Shown in pieces: positions 47,475 through 57,000 of a stretch of 64,000 nt of DNA; within the stretch, counting starts at the first letter, position 1; each line of letters starts with the position of its first letter. The translations under genes and the position numbers were made by a program. The notes beneath the pieces are model-generated. The model made no database searches, was not told where the DNA came from, and saw nothing but the letters and a program-made list of their open reading frames with translations. This DNA comes from Sulfurospirillum sp. UCH001 (GTDB lineage Bacteria > Campylobacterota > Campylobacteria > Campylobacterales > Sulfurospirillaceae), in assembly GCF_001548035.1 (NCBI RefSeq), contig NZ_AP014723.1:1674001-1738000 (forward strand), written 5' to 3'.

Positions 47475-49574
47475 CTAATTTAACAATAATGCTACTCTAT
47501 ACCCCACGAACGATAATGTCCAAGCAATCACTGTCGTAAAAATAGCAAGATAAAACAGATACTTATAGCTACCACTCTCTTTCGTAAAGACGATAGATGC
47601 TGCCATACATGGTAGATAAAACATCACAAAGATGATAAATGAAACCGAAGAAGCAAACGAAATTTGCCCTTGAAGTGCGCTTATAAGACTCTCATTGCCC
47701 TCATCGACTTCTGAGCCAAGGGCATATAAAACACCTAAAGTGGAGACTACAACCTCTTTTGCAGCAAGACCTGATTCTAGGGCAATCGTCATTTTCCAGT
47801 CAAAGCCAATCGGCGCAAAAAACGCATCGGTTGACTTACCAATAATGCCTAAAAAACTCTTCTCTAAAAGTTGTTGTGCTTTCTCATTTTCAAGAGCCAT
47901 TTTTTCTTCCGCACTTTGAGCCAACTCAATCTTTTGTGCAAAACTTTCTTCGATACTTGGGTATTTAGGGTAGTTACTTGCAAACCAAACAAGCAATGAA
48001 GCCCCTAAAATAAATGTTCCCGCTTTTTTAAGATACATAATTGCTTTGGTAACAACCGTATGCCAAATCAGTTTTAATGAAGGCAATCGATACTTTGGCA
48101 TTTCCATAACAAACGGCTCATCTACACCTTTAAAAACAAACTTTTTCAAAAGTTTTGCCGCAATGAGCCCTATAAATGCCCCTGCAATATAGATGATAAA
48201 AAGAACATTTCCCGCATTTTGTTGACTAAAGAATGCACCTGCAAAGAGAACATAAACAGGAAGTTTTGCACCACAGCTCATAAATCCAATGATGAAGAGC
48301 GTAATGAGTCTATCTTTATCATTTTTCAGTGTTCGAGCACTCATATAAGCAGGAACCGAACAACCAAATCCCATGACAAGCGGAATAAAACTTTTACCAT
48401 GCAAGCCAAAACGATGAAAAAAGCCATCCAGTAAAAATGCAACGCGTGCCATATACCCTGTTGTCTCTAAAAGTGCAATACCAAAAAAGAGGATGACGAT
48501 GTTTGGTAAAAACATTACAACAGCACCAACGCCAGAGATTGCACCATCGGCGATCATGGAGCCAAGTTCACCTTCACCAAAAATTGTTTTTGCGTAATTT
48601 CCAAGTGAAACAAAAAAAGCATCGATCCAATCCATAGGGATGGAACCAAGCGCAAAGGTTAGTTGAAAGAGTGCCCACATCAAAAAGATGAAAATTGGAA
48701 TACCGAAAAATTTATGAATTAAAAGTGCATCGATTTTTTCGGTCATATTTAAAGAGACACTTTTTTTGCATGTCAATGCTTCTGTTATTGCACCCTTTGC
48801 AAAAGAAGCTCGCTCTTCTGCAAAAATTTCACTGACATCTTTAGTGTCATGATGTAAATAAAGATGCTCTAACGACTCCTTAAGTAATGGTGAAAACTCC
48901 AACCAGATGGGTTCATCATGCATCTTATGGTAAATTTTTGGATTTTCTTGCAGTAACTTTATTACCAAGTCACGGTACGCTAAATCTGTTTTATAACGCT
49001 TTTGTGTTAAGAAAGAAGAGAGTTTTTCGATCTCTTCTTCAACCACATCGCTGTAAATAAGCTTTGATTTTTCATGCGGAAAATTCGAGATATCAATCGT
49101 ACGATTGAGAAGCTTCCCTATGCCTTTTTTAGTCACTGCAGAGACTTTCACACAAGGAACACCTAAGATAGAACTTAGAAGTTCATGATCGATGCAGATA
49201 CCCTCTTTTTGGGCTTCATCCATCATATTAAGCGCTACAATCATTTTTTTGCCAAGCTCTAAAAGCTGTGTTGTTAAGTATAAATTGCGCTCTAAATTGG
49301 TCGCATCAACCACGTTGATAATGAGATCGTAATGTTCATTTTCCAAAAATTCTTTAGTGACGCGTTCGTCCTGAGTATAATCATTGAGAGAATACGTCCC
49401 TGGAAGATCCACAATCTTAATAGCATGTTCTTGTGCTACAAAACGCACTTCTGCTTTTTCAACCGTTACGCCTGAAAAATTACCTACTTTAAGCCGTGCA
49501 TCGGCGATGGAGTTAATGAGCATACTTTTGCCAACATTAGGCTGCCCCACAAGGGCAATGATGAGCTCTTTCAT
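47475..49574 (-). CDS. feoB: Ferrous iron transporter FeoB
   Basis: 699 residues: N-terminal G domain with G1 GQPNVGKS, G2 region GNFSGVTVEK, G3 DLPGTYSL and G4 NMMD; a guanine-dissociation-inhibitor-like helical domain to about 260; then two Gate repeats of membrane helices (FLPNIVILFFGIALLE; MGFGCSVPAYMSART). Takes up Fe(II) at the inner membrane. Overlaps feoA by ATGA. Confidence 0.96.
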   Translation of the reverse strand: MKELIIALVGQPNVGKSMLINSIADARLKVGNFSGVTVEKAEVRFVAQEHAIKIVDLPGTYSLNDYTQDERVTKEFLENEHYDLIINVVDATNLERNLYLTTQLLELGKKMIVALNMMDEAQKEGICIDHELLSSILGVPCVKVSAVTKKGIGKLLNRTIDISNFPHEKSKLIYSDVVEEEIEKLSSFLTQKRYKTDLAYRDLVIKLLQENPKIYHKMHDEPIWLEFSPLLKESLEHLYLHHDTKDVSEIFAEERASFAKGAITEALTCKKSVSLNMTEKIDALLIHKFFGIPIFIFLMWALFQLTFALGSIPMDWIDAFFVSLGNYAKTIFGEGELGSMIADGAISGVGAVVMFLPNIVILFFGIALLETTGYMARVAFLLDGFFHRFGLHGKSFIPLVMGFGCSVPAYMSARTLKNDKDRLITLFIIGFMSCGAKLPVYVLFAGAFFSQQNAGNVLFIIYIAGAFIGLIAAKLLKKFVFKGVDEPFVMEMPKYRLPSLKLIWHTVVTKAIMYLKKAGTFILGASLLVWFASNYPKYPSIEESFAQKIELAQSAEEKMALENEKAQQLLEKSFLGIIGKSTDAFFAPIGFDWKMTIALESGLAAKEVVVSTLGVLYALGSEVDEGNESLISALQGQISFASSVSFIIFVMFYLPCMAASIVFTKESGSYKYLFYLAIFTTVIAWTLSFVGYRVALLLN

Positions 49575-49798
49575 GCTTTTTGCACTCCAATGCGTTTTGC
49601 TTCTTCAAAACGAAGGGCAAGAAGCGTACTTCCTACTTCAATTTCCATAGTACTTTTTGCGATACTTGTAGCTTTGATTTTAAGATGGCTTCCTTTACGA
49701 AGCCCTAATGAAAAAAGTCTCTGTTTTAATTCGCCATCAGCTTCTATACGCGTTACGATAGCTTTTTCTCCAGCATTCATTTCAGATAGTGTTATCAT
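49571..49798 (-). CDS. feoA: FeoA ferrous-iron transport accessory protein
   Basis: 75-residue SH3-like FeoA (EADGELKQRLFSLGLRKGSH, GSTLLALRFEEAKRIGV). Regulates or assembles with FeoB. First gene of feoAB; a possible Fur site lies 13 bp upstream. It is the last host gene before the prophage. Confidence 0.93.
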   Translation of the reverse strand: MITLSEMNAGEKAIVTRIEADGELKQRLFSLGLRKGSHLKIKATSIAKSTMEIEVGSTLLALRFEEAKRIGVQKA

Positions 49799-49810
49799 AA
49801 TTGTCCTTAA

Positions 49811-49827
49811 TTGATAATGCTCATCAA
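49811..49827 (-). promoter_or_regulatory. Possible Fur box upstream of feoA
   Basis: TTGATAA-TGC-TCATCAA is a near-perfect inverted repeat partly matching the Fur core TGATAAT. Position upstream of feoA fits iron repression, but the match is imperfect. Confidence 0.3.
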
Positions 49828-49964
49828 GATTGTAGATTAAAACGGATTAAAAGCTCATTAAGGGATTAATGCTTTCTTAATTACAATATCACAATAAACA
49901 AGGTGTTTCTATTCCATTTACACCCTAAAATAAAACTGTATAATTAAGAATGTGGTAATTCATC

Positions 49965-49984
49965 TTGGCACAAATTTGGCACAA
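49965..49984. repeat. Tandem 9-bp direct repeat at the prophage edge
   Basis: TTGGCACAA occurs at 49965-49973 and 49976-49984 (11-bp spacing) in the 233-bp gene-free stretch between feoA and the lysozyme gene. Short, helically phased repeats at a phage end fit integrase arm-type or excisionase sites (inference). Confidence 0.45.
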
Positions 49985-50031
49985 TATTTACTTAACACAT
50001 CTCCAATTCTTCAATAGGCAACATCGCTAAT

Positions 50032-50505
50032 TCAATCTTTTTTCACGATCATATTTGAAGCCATAATAGTTACGTTACGTTTTCCCCTAGTTCCAACTTG
50101 AACATACCATGAGCTATCTTTCATCTCACTACTTGCCGTTGTATAGTCTCTATCTCCCAATGCAAACCACATCTTTTTAAACTTCATTAATCCACTGTAT
50201 CCAATGTTAAAACACATATCGAGCAACACCGCTTTTCTAGTATCGCTTTGCTTTTGATAAATGATGTTTTGAAGTAGTTTTTCTTCGCATTCTTGTAGCT
50301 CTTTAAGCGCCCATTTTGAAGCAATAAACTCGCTGACTGTTCCATCTTGATTTAACTCTAATCTTTCTTCTTCTGTTAGAGGATGTACTTCAAGGTTACG
50401 TCCATAACCTTGTGTAAGTTTACCGGCAGGACAATGATATGTATTTGGATAAAATCCTTCTGCTTCTTTGACTAATTCTAGAGCCATATTCATTTCTAAA
50501 TTCAT
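50032..50505 (-). CDS. Phage lysozyme (GH24 endolysin)
   Basis: 157 residues of the T4-lysozyme-like GH24 family. The catalytic triad follows the E-8aa-(D/C)-5aa-T rule as E16, C25, T31 (EGFYPNTYHCPAGKLTQGYG), a Cys-type variant as in P1/P21 enzymes. It hydrolyses peptidoglycan. No signal or SAR helix is seen, so it needs a holin for release. ATG 50505 overlaps the Rz1-like stop (ATGA) and has GAAGGG 5 nt upstream; a GTG two codons earlier is too close to that site. Confidence 0.9.
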   Translation of the reverse strand: MNLEMNMALELVKEAEGFYPNTYHCPAGKLTQGYGRNLEVHPLTEEERLELNQDGTVSEFIASKWALKELQECEEKLLQNIIYQKQSDTRKAVLLDMCFNIGYSGLMKFKKMWFALGDRDYTTASSEMKDSSWYVQVGTRGKRNVTIMASNMIVKKD

Positions 50506-50747
50506 TTGCACCCTTCAAACGCTTTCTCTAGCGTTTCGTAATTTGCTTGACCATTTTCATAGTTTTCTGCTACGCACTGCATAAATCCAAGATCACTCTC
50601 AATGTTTCTACAATCTAAAATAACGAATTGCTTTGGCTTTTCAACTAAGCATTTTTGAGGAACATACACCACTTCTTTTTGAGCACATCCACTAAAAAAA
50701 ACTGCGAGCAAAAGCCATAGCATTTTGACAATCAGTGAGGTTTTCAT
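50502..50747 (-). CDS. Outer-membrane spanin lipoprotein (Rz1-like)
   Basis: 81 residues with a lipoprotein signal (FFSGCAQKE, lipid Cys 21) and a short mature part. It begins inside the end of the Rz-like gene (56-bp overlap, different frame), the arrangement typical of Rz/Rz1 pairs. Unlike Rz1 of lambda the mature part is not Pro-rich and has five Cys in total, so the call rests on context. Confidence 0.7.
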   Translation of the reverse strand: MKTSLIVKMLWLLLAVFFSGCAQKEVVYVPQKCLVEKPKQFVILDCRNIESDLGFMQCVAENYENGQANYETLEKAFEGCK

Positions 50748-51069
50748 CTTTTACGTACTCCTTTATCGTTTTTATTTTAATTTCTGTTTTCCATTTGATC
50801 TTTTCTACTTCTTTATCAACGTAAACGATCTTCTCTTCTTGCTGTTTTTGACCGATAGCAATAGCATTTTCATATCGTGCTTTATCGGTAAGTAAGTATC
50901 CGTTTTCATCTTTGCATGTAGATAGATTTCTTTCTAAACTCCATACGTCCATTTTCAATGAAGCGGACCAACCTAAAGAGGCAATGAGCGCAGCAATTAG
51001 GATGTATGAAAGCGTATTAAGCTGATTGCCAAGGAATGTTTTAATGGCTGTAAGTGCTATGGCAAACAT
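50692..51069 (-). CDS. Inner-membrane spanin (Rz-like)
   Basis: 125 residues: one N-terminal transmembrane helix (LSYILIAALIASLGWSASL) then a charged, coiled-coil-prone periplasmic part (KQQEEKIVYVDKEVEKIKWK). Partner of the overlapping Rz1-like lipoprotein in outer-membrane fusion at lysis. ATG 51069 has AGGAGG 8 nt upstream and overlaps the preceding stop by one base; an upstream frame to 51099 is unlikely. Confidence 0.72.
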   Translation of the reverse strand: MFAIALTAIKTFLGNQLNTLSYILIAALIASLGWSASLKMDVWSLERNLSTCKDENGYLLTDKARYENAIAIGQKQQEEKIVYVDKEVEKIKWKTEIKIKTIKEYVKDENLTDCQNAMAFARSFF

Positions 51070-51383
51070 TAGCTTGCCCTCCTGCAATTTTGCAAACATT
51101 GATCTTGTTTGCCTTTGATCTCACTCAAATCTCTCTGTATGATGTCTTTATGAAACTGGATCATTTCTCTTGTTAAGGCATTGTTATTTTCGGAAGCAGT
51201 CGCAATTCTTTCTAGTGCATCGTTCAACTTTTCTCTATCTTCATTCATAAGATCATCTTGCTTCTTTCTATTAGTTAATAGATATGTCAGAACCAAGATA
51301 ATCAAGAACAGAACACCAATAATGCTCAACTTTTCAAACGATGCTCCAGCTTGAACTGCTGTGTTGATTGCTTGTGCTTCCAT
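51069..51383 (-). CDS. Holin-like single-span membrane protein
   Basis: 104 residues: N-terminal transmembrane helix (SIIGVLFLIILVLTYLLT, about 20-37), basic stretch NRKK, then a charged helix. The size, topology and place in the lysis cassette fit a holin of the BhlA type, but no specific family is certain. Confidence 0.6.
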   Translation of the reverse strand: MEAQAINTAVQAGASFEKLSIIGVLFLIILVLTYLLTNRKKQDDLMNEDREKLNDALERIATASENNNALTREMIQFHKDIIQRDLSEIKGKQDQCLQNCRRAS

Positions 51384-51926
51384 TTAAAACCTTAATAATA
51401 AAATCAAAATAACTATGTCTTGTGCAAGTCCATTCCAAACTTCACTATGCTCTCCACCACCGTTCATATATTTAAAATTCCATAGTTTTGATGTGTAATA
51501 TCCAAGCTCACACGCTAATGGAAATGCTAAACCTAAAATAATGATTGATATAAGAACTAAGTGCCACTCAATAAAAAATACTAAAGGTAACAAACATATC
51601 CACCAATAAATACCTCGAATAAATAACCACACACGACAATGATTTATCCAGTCTCTTGATGGGTCTATAATATGAGAAGCTAACCATTGAATACCGTTAT
51701 TTTTTCCCTCTGTGTAAGGTGTAGGCATTTTATTTATTCTTCTCATGGTTAATGTTGCTTCACAATCTCCTATGCCAAAGCTTTCACCTATCACATATAA
51801 AATACCTACCGATAAAGCTAAATATTGGTTGTAAGATATGCTTAGTAAGATATAAGAGAGGAGTAAGCCTATAAATTTGCTCCAAACGCCATTCATGCCT
51901 CTTAATCTGTTTAGTACGGTAAACAT
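51384..51926 (-). CDS. Phage membrane protein of unknown function
   Basis: 180 residues with four hydrophobic segments (about 17-45, 95-118, 120-140, 165-178) and a polar middle (RRINKMPTPYTEGKNNG). No recognised family. It lies between tail fibre and lysis genes, so it may be a second holin, antiholin or superinfection-exclusion protein. Its start overlaps the 74-residue gene stop by one base. Confidence 0.6.
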   Translation of the reverse strand: MFTVLNRLRGMNGVWSKFIGLLLSYILLSISYNQYLALSVGILYVIGESFGIGDCEATLTMRRINKMPTPYTEGKNNGIQWLASHIIDPSRDWINHCRVWLFIRGIYWWICLLPLVFFIEWHLVLISIIILGLAFPLACELGYYTSKLWNFKYMNGGGEHSEVWNGLAQDIVILILLLRF

Positions 51927-52150
51927 TACAGTTGCTTTCTAAGTTCTGCTATTTGAGCATCAATGCTTTCTAGCTTACTTTTTGCAAACTGATTAGTGCT
52001 GTCAATCATAAGCTCTCTAAGAGGTCTTAATTGTTGAATTTCTAATTCTGCTATTTTAATTAAAATAGAATTTTTGTTGTTTTCTATTTCAATCTTTGCA
52101 AGTTCTTCTTCTGAAATAATTTGACCATTTTGTGTTATTATTTTAATCAT
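51926..52150 (-). CDS. Small coiled-coil phage protein after the tail fibre
   Basis: 74 residues, helical and charged (IAELEIQQLRPLRELMID, SIDAQIAELRKQL). Resembles short proteins that follow tail fibre genes in many phages (fibre-assembly helpers or fibre C-terminal remnants). Overlaps the fibre stop by ATGA. Confidence 0.6.
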   Translation of the reverse strand: MIKIITQNGQIISEEELAKIEIENNKNSILIKIAELEIQQLRPLRELMIDSTNQFAKSKLESIDAQIAELRKQL

Positions 52151-53136
52151 ACATCACCCCTATAAATACGAATTTTTGACCCTATTGCTATCGCATTAAC
52201 AACGCTAGTTGTAAATGTAAGTTGTGTAATATTGGAAACAGTTGCCGTTTTTACTAATGTACTATCTTCTTTTAAAATAGACGAACCATTACTACTATTC
52301 CCAAAATTTATAGCCCTTGCATATCCATTATCACCTCGCTGTACATTACTGGTAAGAGATAACGAACTAGACGGCTGTAGTGTAATAATTTGAGGATTAT
52401 TAGCCCTATTTGCTCCTATTGTTGTTCCATCAAACTGGACTAACTCTCTATAATAATTTGTAAGATTTGTATCTCCATTAATAAAACAATATAATCCTGA
52501 GCTATTTGCTGTTGCATTTGCTATTGAAATTTCTACTCTATAACTTTTATGTGTATTAATATCTAGTCCAGTAAAATCAATACTTGTTACTGCGCTTCCA
52601 GTTACAACGTATTCAGCCAAAAGAGCTTTATTTTTTAAAAATCCCTCTTCTTGCACAAAAGCTGTTGTTGCTATTTTGTTGCTATTATCCCCAGGTGTAG
52701 GAGTTGGAGCTGTTGGTGTTCCTGTTAATGCTGGTGATGATGATGGAGCTTTTTCATTAATTAATGTAAGCAAAGCCTCTGATGCAGTAGCTATTGAAGC
52801 CCAATTTAATGGAGATACTGTTGGAGAAGTATTGCCTGCAATTAAAACTCTATAAATTATTCCTTCAAACTCCCAACTCTGACCAATTACAGTTGTTTGG
52901 TTGGTCCATGTTCCCTGAAAATTAGCACTTGCTATGGCAGCAGAAGCAGCATATACAGCACTTTCTTCTTTATCATTAATTGTAGAGGCTGTACTATTAA
53001 TTTCATTGATAACCGTTGTTAATTGCGATACAAAAGTAACAATCCATGCAATAAAAGCATCAAATCGTGTTCTAAAAGTTGGTATATCGTTACTGCTTGG
53101 TGCGGTAGGTGGTGTGGTTAATGTTTGATCTATCAT
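52147..53136 (-). CDS. Tail fibre / receptor-binding protein
   Basis: 329 residues. The N-terminal 100 residues are helical with Ala/Ser-rich repeats, then a phage fibre collar motif (SSSPALTGTPTAPTPTPGD, IATTAFVQ), then a beta-rich C-terminal half that should bind the host surface. The middle WEFEGIIYRVLIAGNTSPTV segment resembles carbohydrate-binding folds. Low overall complexity fits a trimeric fibre. Confidence 0.78.
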   Translation of the reverse strand: MIDQTLTTPPTAPSSNDIPTFRTRFDAFIAWIVTFVSQLTTVINEINSTASTINDKEESAVYAASAAIASANFQGTWTNQTTVIGQSWEFEGIIYRVLIAGNTSPTVSPLNWASIATASEALLTLINEKAPSSSPALTGTPTAPTPTPGDNSNKIATTAFVQEEGFLKNKALLAEYVVTGSAVTSIDFTGLDINTHKSYRVEISIANATANSSGLYCFINGDTNLTNYYRELVQFDGTTIGANRANNPQIITLQPSSSLSLTSNVQRGDNGYARAINFGNSSNGSSILKEDSTLVKTATVSNITQLTFTTSVVNAIAIGSKIRIYRGDV

Positions 53137-53144
53137 ATTTTCTC

Positions 53145-54050
53145 CTAAGTTAATCCAATTATGTTTACCGTGATAATAGTTTCTACTGGTCCACTCATGA
53201 GTGTAGAGTGTTTTTGTTTGTACCCATAGACGAGTAAATCATCAGAATACCCTGCCATGAATACAACACCCTTCCCTCTTGCATCGTTAAGTATCTTATT
53301 AAGAGCCATAGAATTTTTTGTTGGAGTGAATAAATCCAAATCGAGTGTTGGAGCATAATTTCCTTCTACCAGAGAAGTATCCCCAGTTGACGTGTCAGTT
53401 GCTACCGTTGAGTAATCCAACGCTCCTACACTAACTCCCCATTTTGTAATGCCTACTTCTTTGACTTTTCCGCAACAAAAAATACCGCACTTTGCATCAC
53501 TATATCCGTTATCAATAGTGATTATAAGGGATATGTTTCGTGTCGCTGTGGTACGCTCATAGATAAACTGTGTTTTTCTGTTTTCAATCCAATCACCGTA
53601 CCCATAATCAAAAGCATCGGAAATATCTCTAATCAAATTTTTTGTAAAAGTTTCAATGACTTGATGTGTGTTGTTGTCGATAACTTGGATAGTTACGCTT
53701 TGAGCATCTAGGTTTCCAAGATAAATAGCTTGTGACTCATACGCCAACATTTCCACAGTTATGTTCCCATTTCTAACGCTTTGTGATGTAAGGTATTTGT
53801 CAAACATTTTGTACTTGTTTGTTGTACCTAAAAATAACCATTTTCCATTTGGATTTTTTGTGGCATCATAAATAGAAGTTCTAGGATCAACACCAGTATT
53901 GGCAACTAAACATTTATACTCTCCGTAGTTATCAGGTAGATAAACTTGCGCACCAATTGCATATGCTGTTGAAGCATTCCAATCAGAATATGCTGAATTA
54001 CTAATATTTGAGGAAGTTAGCGTAAATGCTTGTGGAAATAGTATTTTCAT
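53145..54050 (-). CDS. Distal tail / tail-tip protein
   Basis: 301 residues, mostly beta. Near the N-terminus DWNASTAYAIGAQVYLP has the W-Y-G-V spacing of chitin/carbohydrate-binding modules. The C-terminal part (LDLDLFTPTKNSMALNKIL) is not a family I recognise. It overlaps the tape measure stop by ATGA and is the only gene between tape measure and fibre, so it probably combines distal-tail and adsorption roles (inference). Confidence 0.62.
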   Translation of the reverse strand: MKILFPQAFTLTSSNISNSAYSDWNASTAYAIGAQVYLPDNYGEYKCLVANTGVDPRTSIYDATKNPNGKWLFLGTTNKYKMFDKYLTSQSVRNGNITVEMLAYESQAIYLGNLDAQSVTIQVIDNNTHQVIETFTKNLIRDISDAFDYGYGDWIENRKTQFIYERTTATRNISLIITIDNGYSDAKCGIFCCGKVKEVGITKWGVSVGALDYSTVATDTSTGDTSLVEGNYAPTLDLDLFTPTKNSMALNKILNDARGKGVVFMAGYSDDLLVYGYKQKHSTLMSGPVETIITVNIIGLT

Positions 54051-57000
54051 ACGATAGCCTTTCCAAATTGCGCCTCTTTTAGAATAGATTGCAATGTTTT
54101 TACGCTTTGAACTAAAAGATTGATTACGGTGTCATTCTGTCCTGTTTGTGTGGTAACTAATTGCTTAAGATCAATCTGCTGTGAGGTATTGTTTACCTTT
54201 GTGAGCATCGTATCAACTGGCAATGAATACGTTGTGCTACCGTTTAGACTATCAAGTGCATCTTTGTACTTCTTTGTTGCATCAGTTGACTTCATGAGTG
54301 CATCGCCAAGACTAGCCCATGCTTCGATAGTATCTTGTGTGAAGTTATTTTTAATAGCTGCATCATACATTGATAAGAAGTTATCAACGGTTACAGAACT
54401 TGCACCTAAACTTGAAGCCAACGCCTCGAAGTCTTTTTGCAAATAGTTTGATGTAAACGCTAATTGCTCAACTGTTCCGCTACCTAAAAACCACTCTGTA
54501 TAGCCTCGTTTATAGGTTGTATATCCGCTTACTGCCGTTGATATGGCTTCGGTAATCGTTTTATCAATTTCTGCTGCGTAATCTACCCAACTTTGATAGA
54601 TTGTACTTAAGTTATTTGGGTTAATAGAAACTAAGAACGCTTGCACAACATTAGTGTCTAGGAAGCTTTGTAAGTTTGAAAAACGACCACCTGAAACAAC
54701 AAGATCGTTATAGTTTCCTAACTGTTCTAAAAGGTAGTCATAAACTCCTATTGTGCTTTTAATGGCTTTGATTTCTTCATCGCTAAATGGAGTGTAATTT
54801 GTCCAAGAAGAACTTGAAAACCATGATTTTTTCTTGTAACTAGTCCAATACTGACCTGATGCACTATCTGCTGTTGCATTTCCTAAAATGTCAATACCTG
54901 CGCCTGTTTGTTTTGTTTTACCAAAAATACCGCCAAGAACTGATCCAATAATTGATCCTGCGATAATTCCTATTGGACCACCCCATAAACCAAGCGCACC
55001 ACCAAGACCACCCAATGCCCCACCGATTGCACCAGTCGTTCCTGCATAGGTATCAGCACCAAAAATCTTATCTCCAAGCCATCCAGTTCCATAACCAACC
55101 GCACCACCAATAAGACCACCGCTTAACATTGATCCTGCTGTCATGGCTGTTGGTAGTCCACTCATACCTGCGTAAGCAAAAGGATTAGCAACGCCTGCTC
55201 CAAAGCTCATCAATCCGCTTGCAGCTCCACCCATTCCCATGCTTGCTAAAACTCCGCTTGCTGTTTGGAAACCAGTGATAATACTTCCGCTAATGCCTGC
55301 AGTAATCATGCTATATGCTGTTTTTAAAGATGAGGCGGTATTTAAAAGAGATAACGCATCGCTTCCTTGGCTTGTAACTGTTCCGCTTGCTTGATCGATT
55401 ACAGTACCGCCTGCTGTTTTAATAACTCCATCACTTACAGTTGCTCCTGAACTAAGGAGTGAACTCATATCACTAGCGCTTAATGTTGATCCTACCAATG
55501 AAGCAGCTCCACCAAACCCAGTAAATGTTTTGAAGTTGTTTACAATACCGCCTGATATATCACTTGCTAGTGTATTTGTAAGCTGTTTTCTAATGTTCTT
55601 AAAAAATGAATTCAAGTCTAAACTATCACCATTAAAAGCGTTTTCAATGCTATTAGTTAAACTGTTCTCAAAAGAAGTATAAAATCCTTTTTCTAGCTTA
55701 AACGATAGTGTCTGTTCTTGAAGTTTCAAGTTTTTTAGACTGTTAATTTTGTCTAACAATCCTTGTAGTTCTTCCGATGTAGCTTTACCTTCCAATGATA
55801 GCTTCCCAAGCCATTCAAGCTGATTTTGATACCATGCTTCTATTTGAATATCAGAAGTAGCGCCATACATCTTTTCACGCTGCGCTATAAATTGGTCGTT
55901 TATTTTTTCGTTTGCATCGAATAACTTTACTTGCCACTCATTAGATTTTTTATACTTTTCTTCTTCTTGCTTAGTGAATTTTTCTACTGTTTCTTTATTG
56001 AGCGCTTGTGTTTTTGCTTGGTACTCTTTAGTGATAAGCTCTTTAGCTCCTTGAAGTTTCCCATACTTTTCTAAATCTTCATTGTATTTTTTTTCAAGTT
56101 CTATGTATGGTTTTGAAAATGCGTCTTGTTCAGATTCTGCTATTGAATATCCTATATCTAGCTTTCTTTTTCCCCATTCTTCATATAGCTTATCAGAGTC
56201 CTCTTGTTCTTTTTTTTGTAGTTTTAATTTATCATCTTGTTCTTTTTTATATAGATCATATCTTTCTTCTAATTGCTTCTTTGTCATTTCTATTGATCGT
56301 GTAAATCTATCATCTAAGTTATCAACTAAACTATAACTATCAATTGTTGGTCTTGATGGAACTATGCTATCAATTGATTTTTTAGTTGATTTGGCTTTTT
56401 CTTCTACTATACCTAATGATCCTGCTACACTTTCAACCCACTTACTCATTCCACTATAAGAGCTATCAATGATTTTAGACCATTCTCCAGCAGTTTTATC
56501 AACTATTCCTAAAGTTTCAGATAGCACCTTATATAGTGCATCTCCTGCGCCTTGATTTGCTTTAAGTATAGATGCCAATATCCCATTATCTTCTAATTTT
56601 ATATTCCCTTTTTTTGCTAATGAATCAAGTTCAGTATTTGAGTTTTTAAGTGTTTTTGTAAAATTATCTATACTTGAAGAAATAGATGTTATAGATTCAG
56701 ATAATGAAGAAGATGCGCCTGTAGATTTATCAATAAAACCTATTAACTCCATTAATGAGTTAGACATTGTAGTCATTGACTGTCCGACTGTTTTAAGCAT
56801 TTTATCAAAGTCTTTATCTACCGCACTTGCTTGTTTTTCTAATGCTTTTATGATAATTTCTGTTGACAGTTCTCCATCTTCTGCAGCTTTTTTAAACGCT
56901 TGTGACGTCATACCACTACCTGCTACAATAGCTTGGTAAAGTGCTGGTGTTTGTTCACGAATAGATGCTAGTTCTTGCCCTACAGATTGAAAGTTACCGC

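Noticed and set aside
49966-49980. Sigma54-like TGGCAC-N5-TGGC on the plus strand
   Set aside because: The hexamer spacing fits, but no plus-strand gene lies downstream; the match arises from the tandem TTGGCACAA repeat.
49992-50031. Frame continuing past the lysozyme stop (KIELAMLPIEELEMC-like) suggesting a truncated longer lysozyme or target gene
   Set aside because: Only about 13 codons, no homology recognised; the zero-frame lysozyme is already full length.
53110-53122. Fifth copy of the phage promoter box (TGTGGTTAA on the plus strand)
   Set aside because: Only 9 of 12 bases match, it lies inside the tail fibre coding start, and no TANNNT occurs at the fixed distance.
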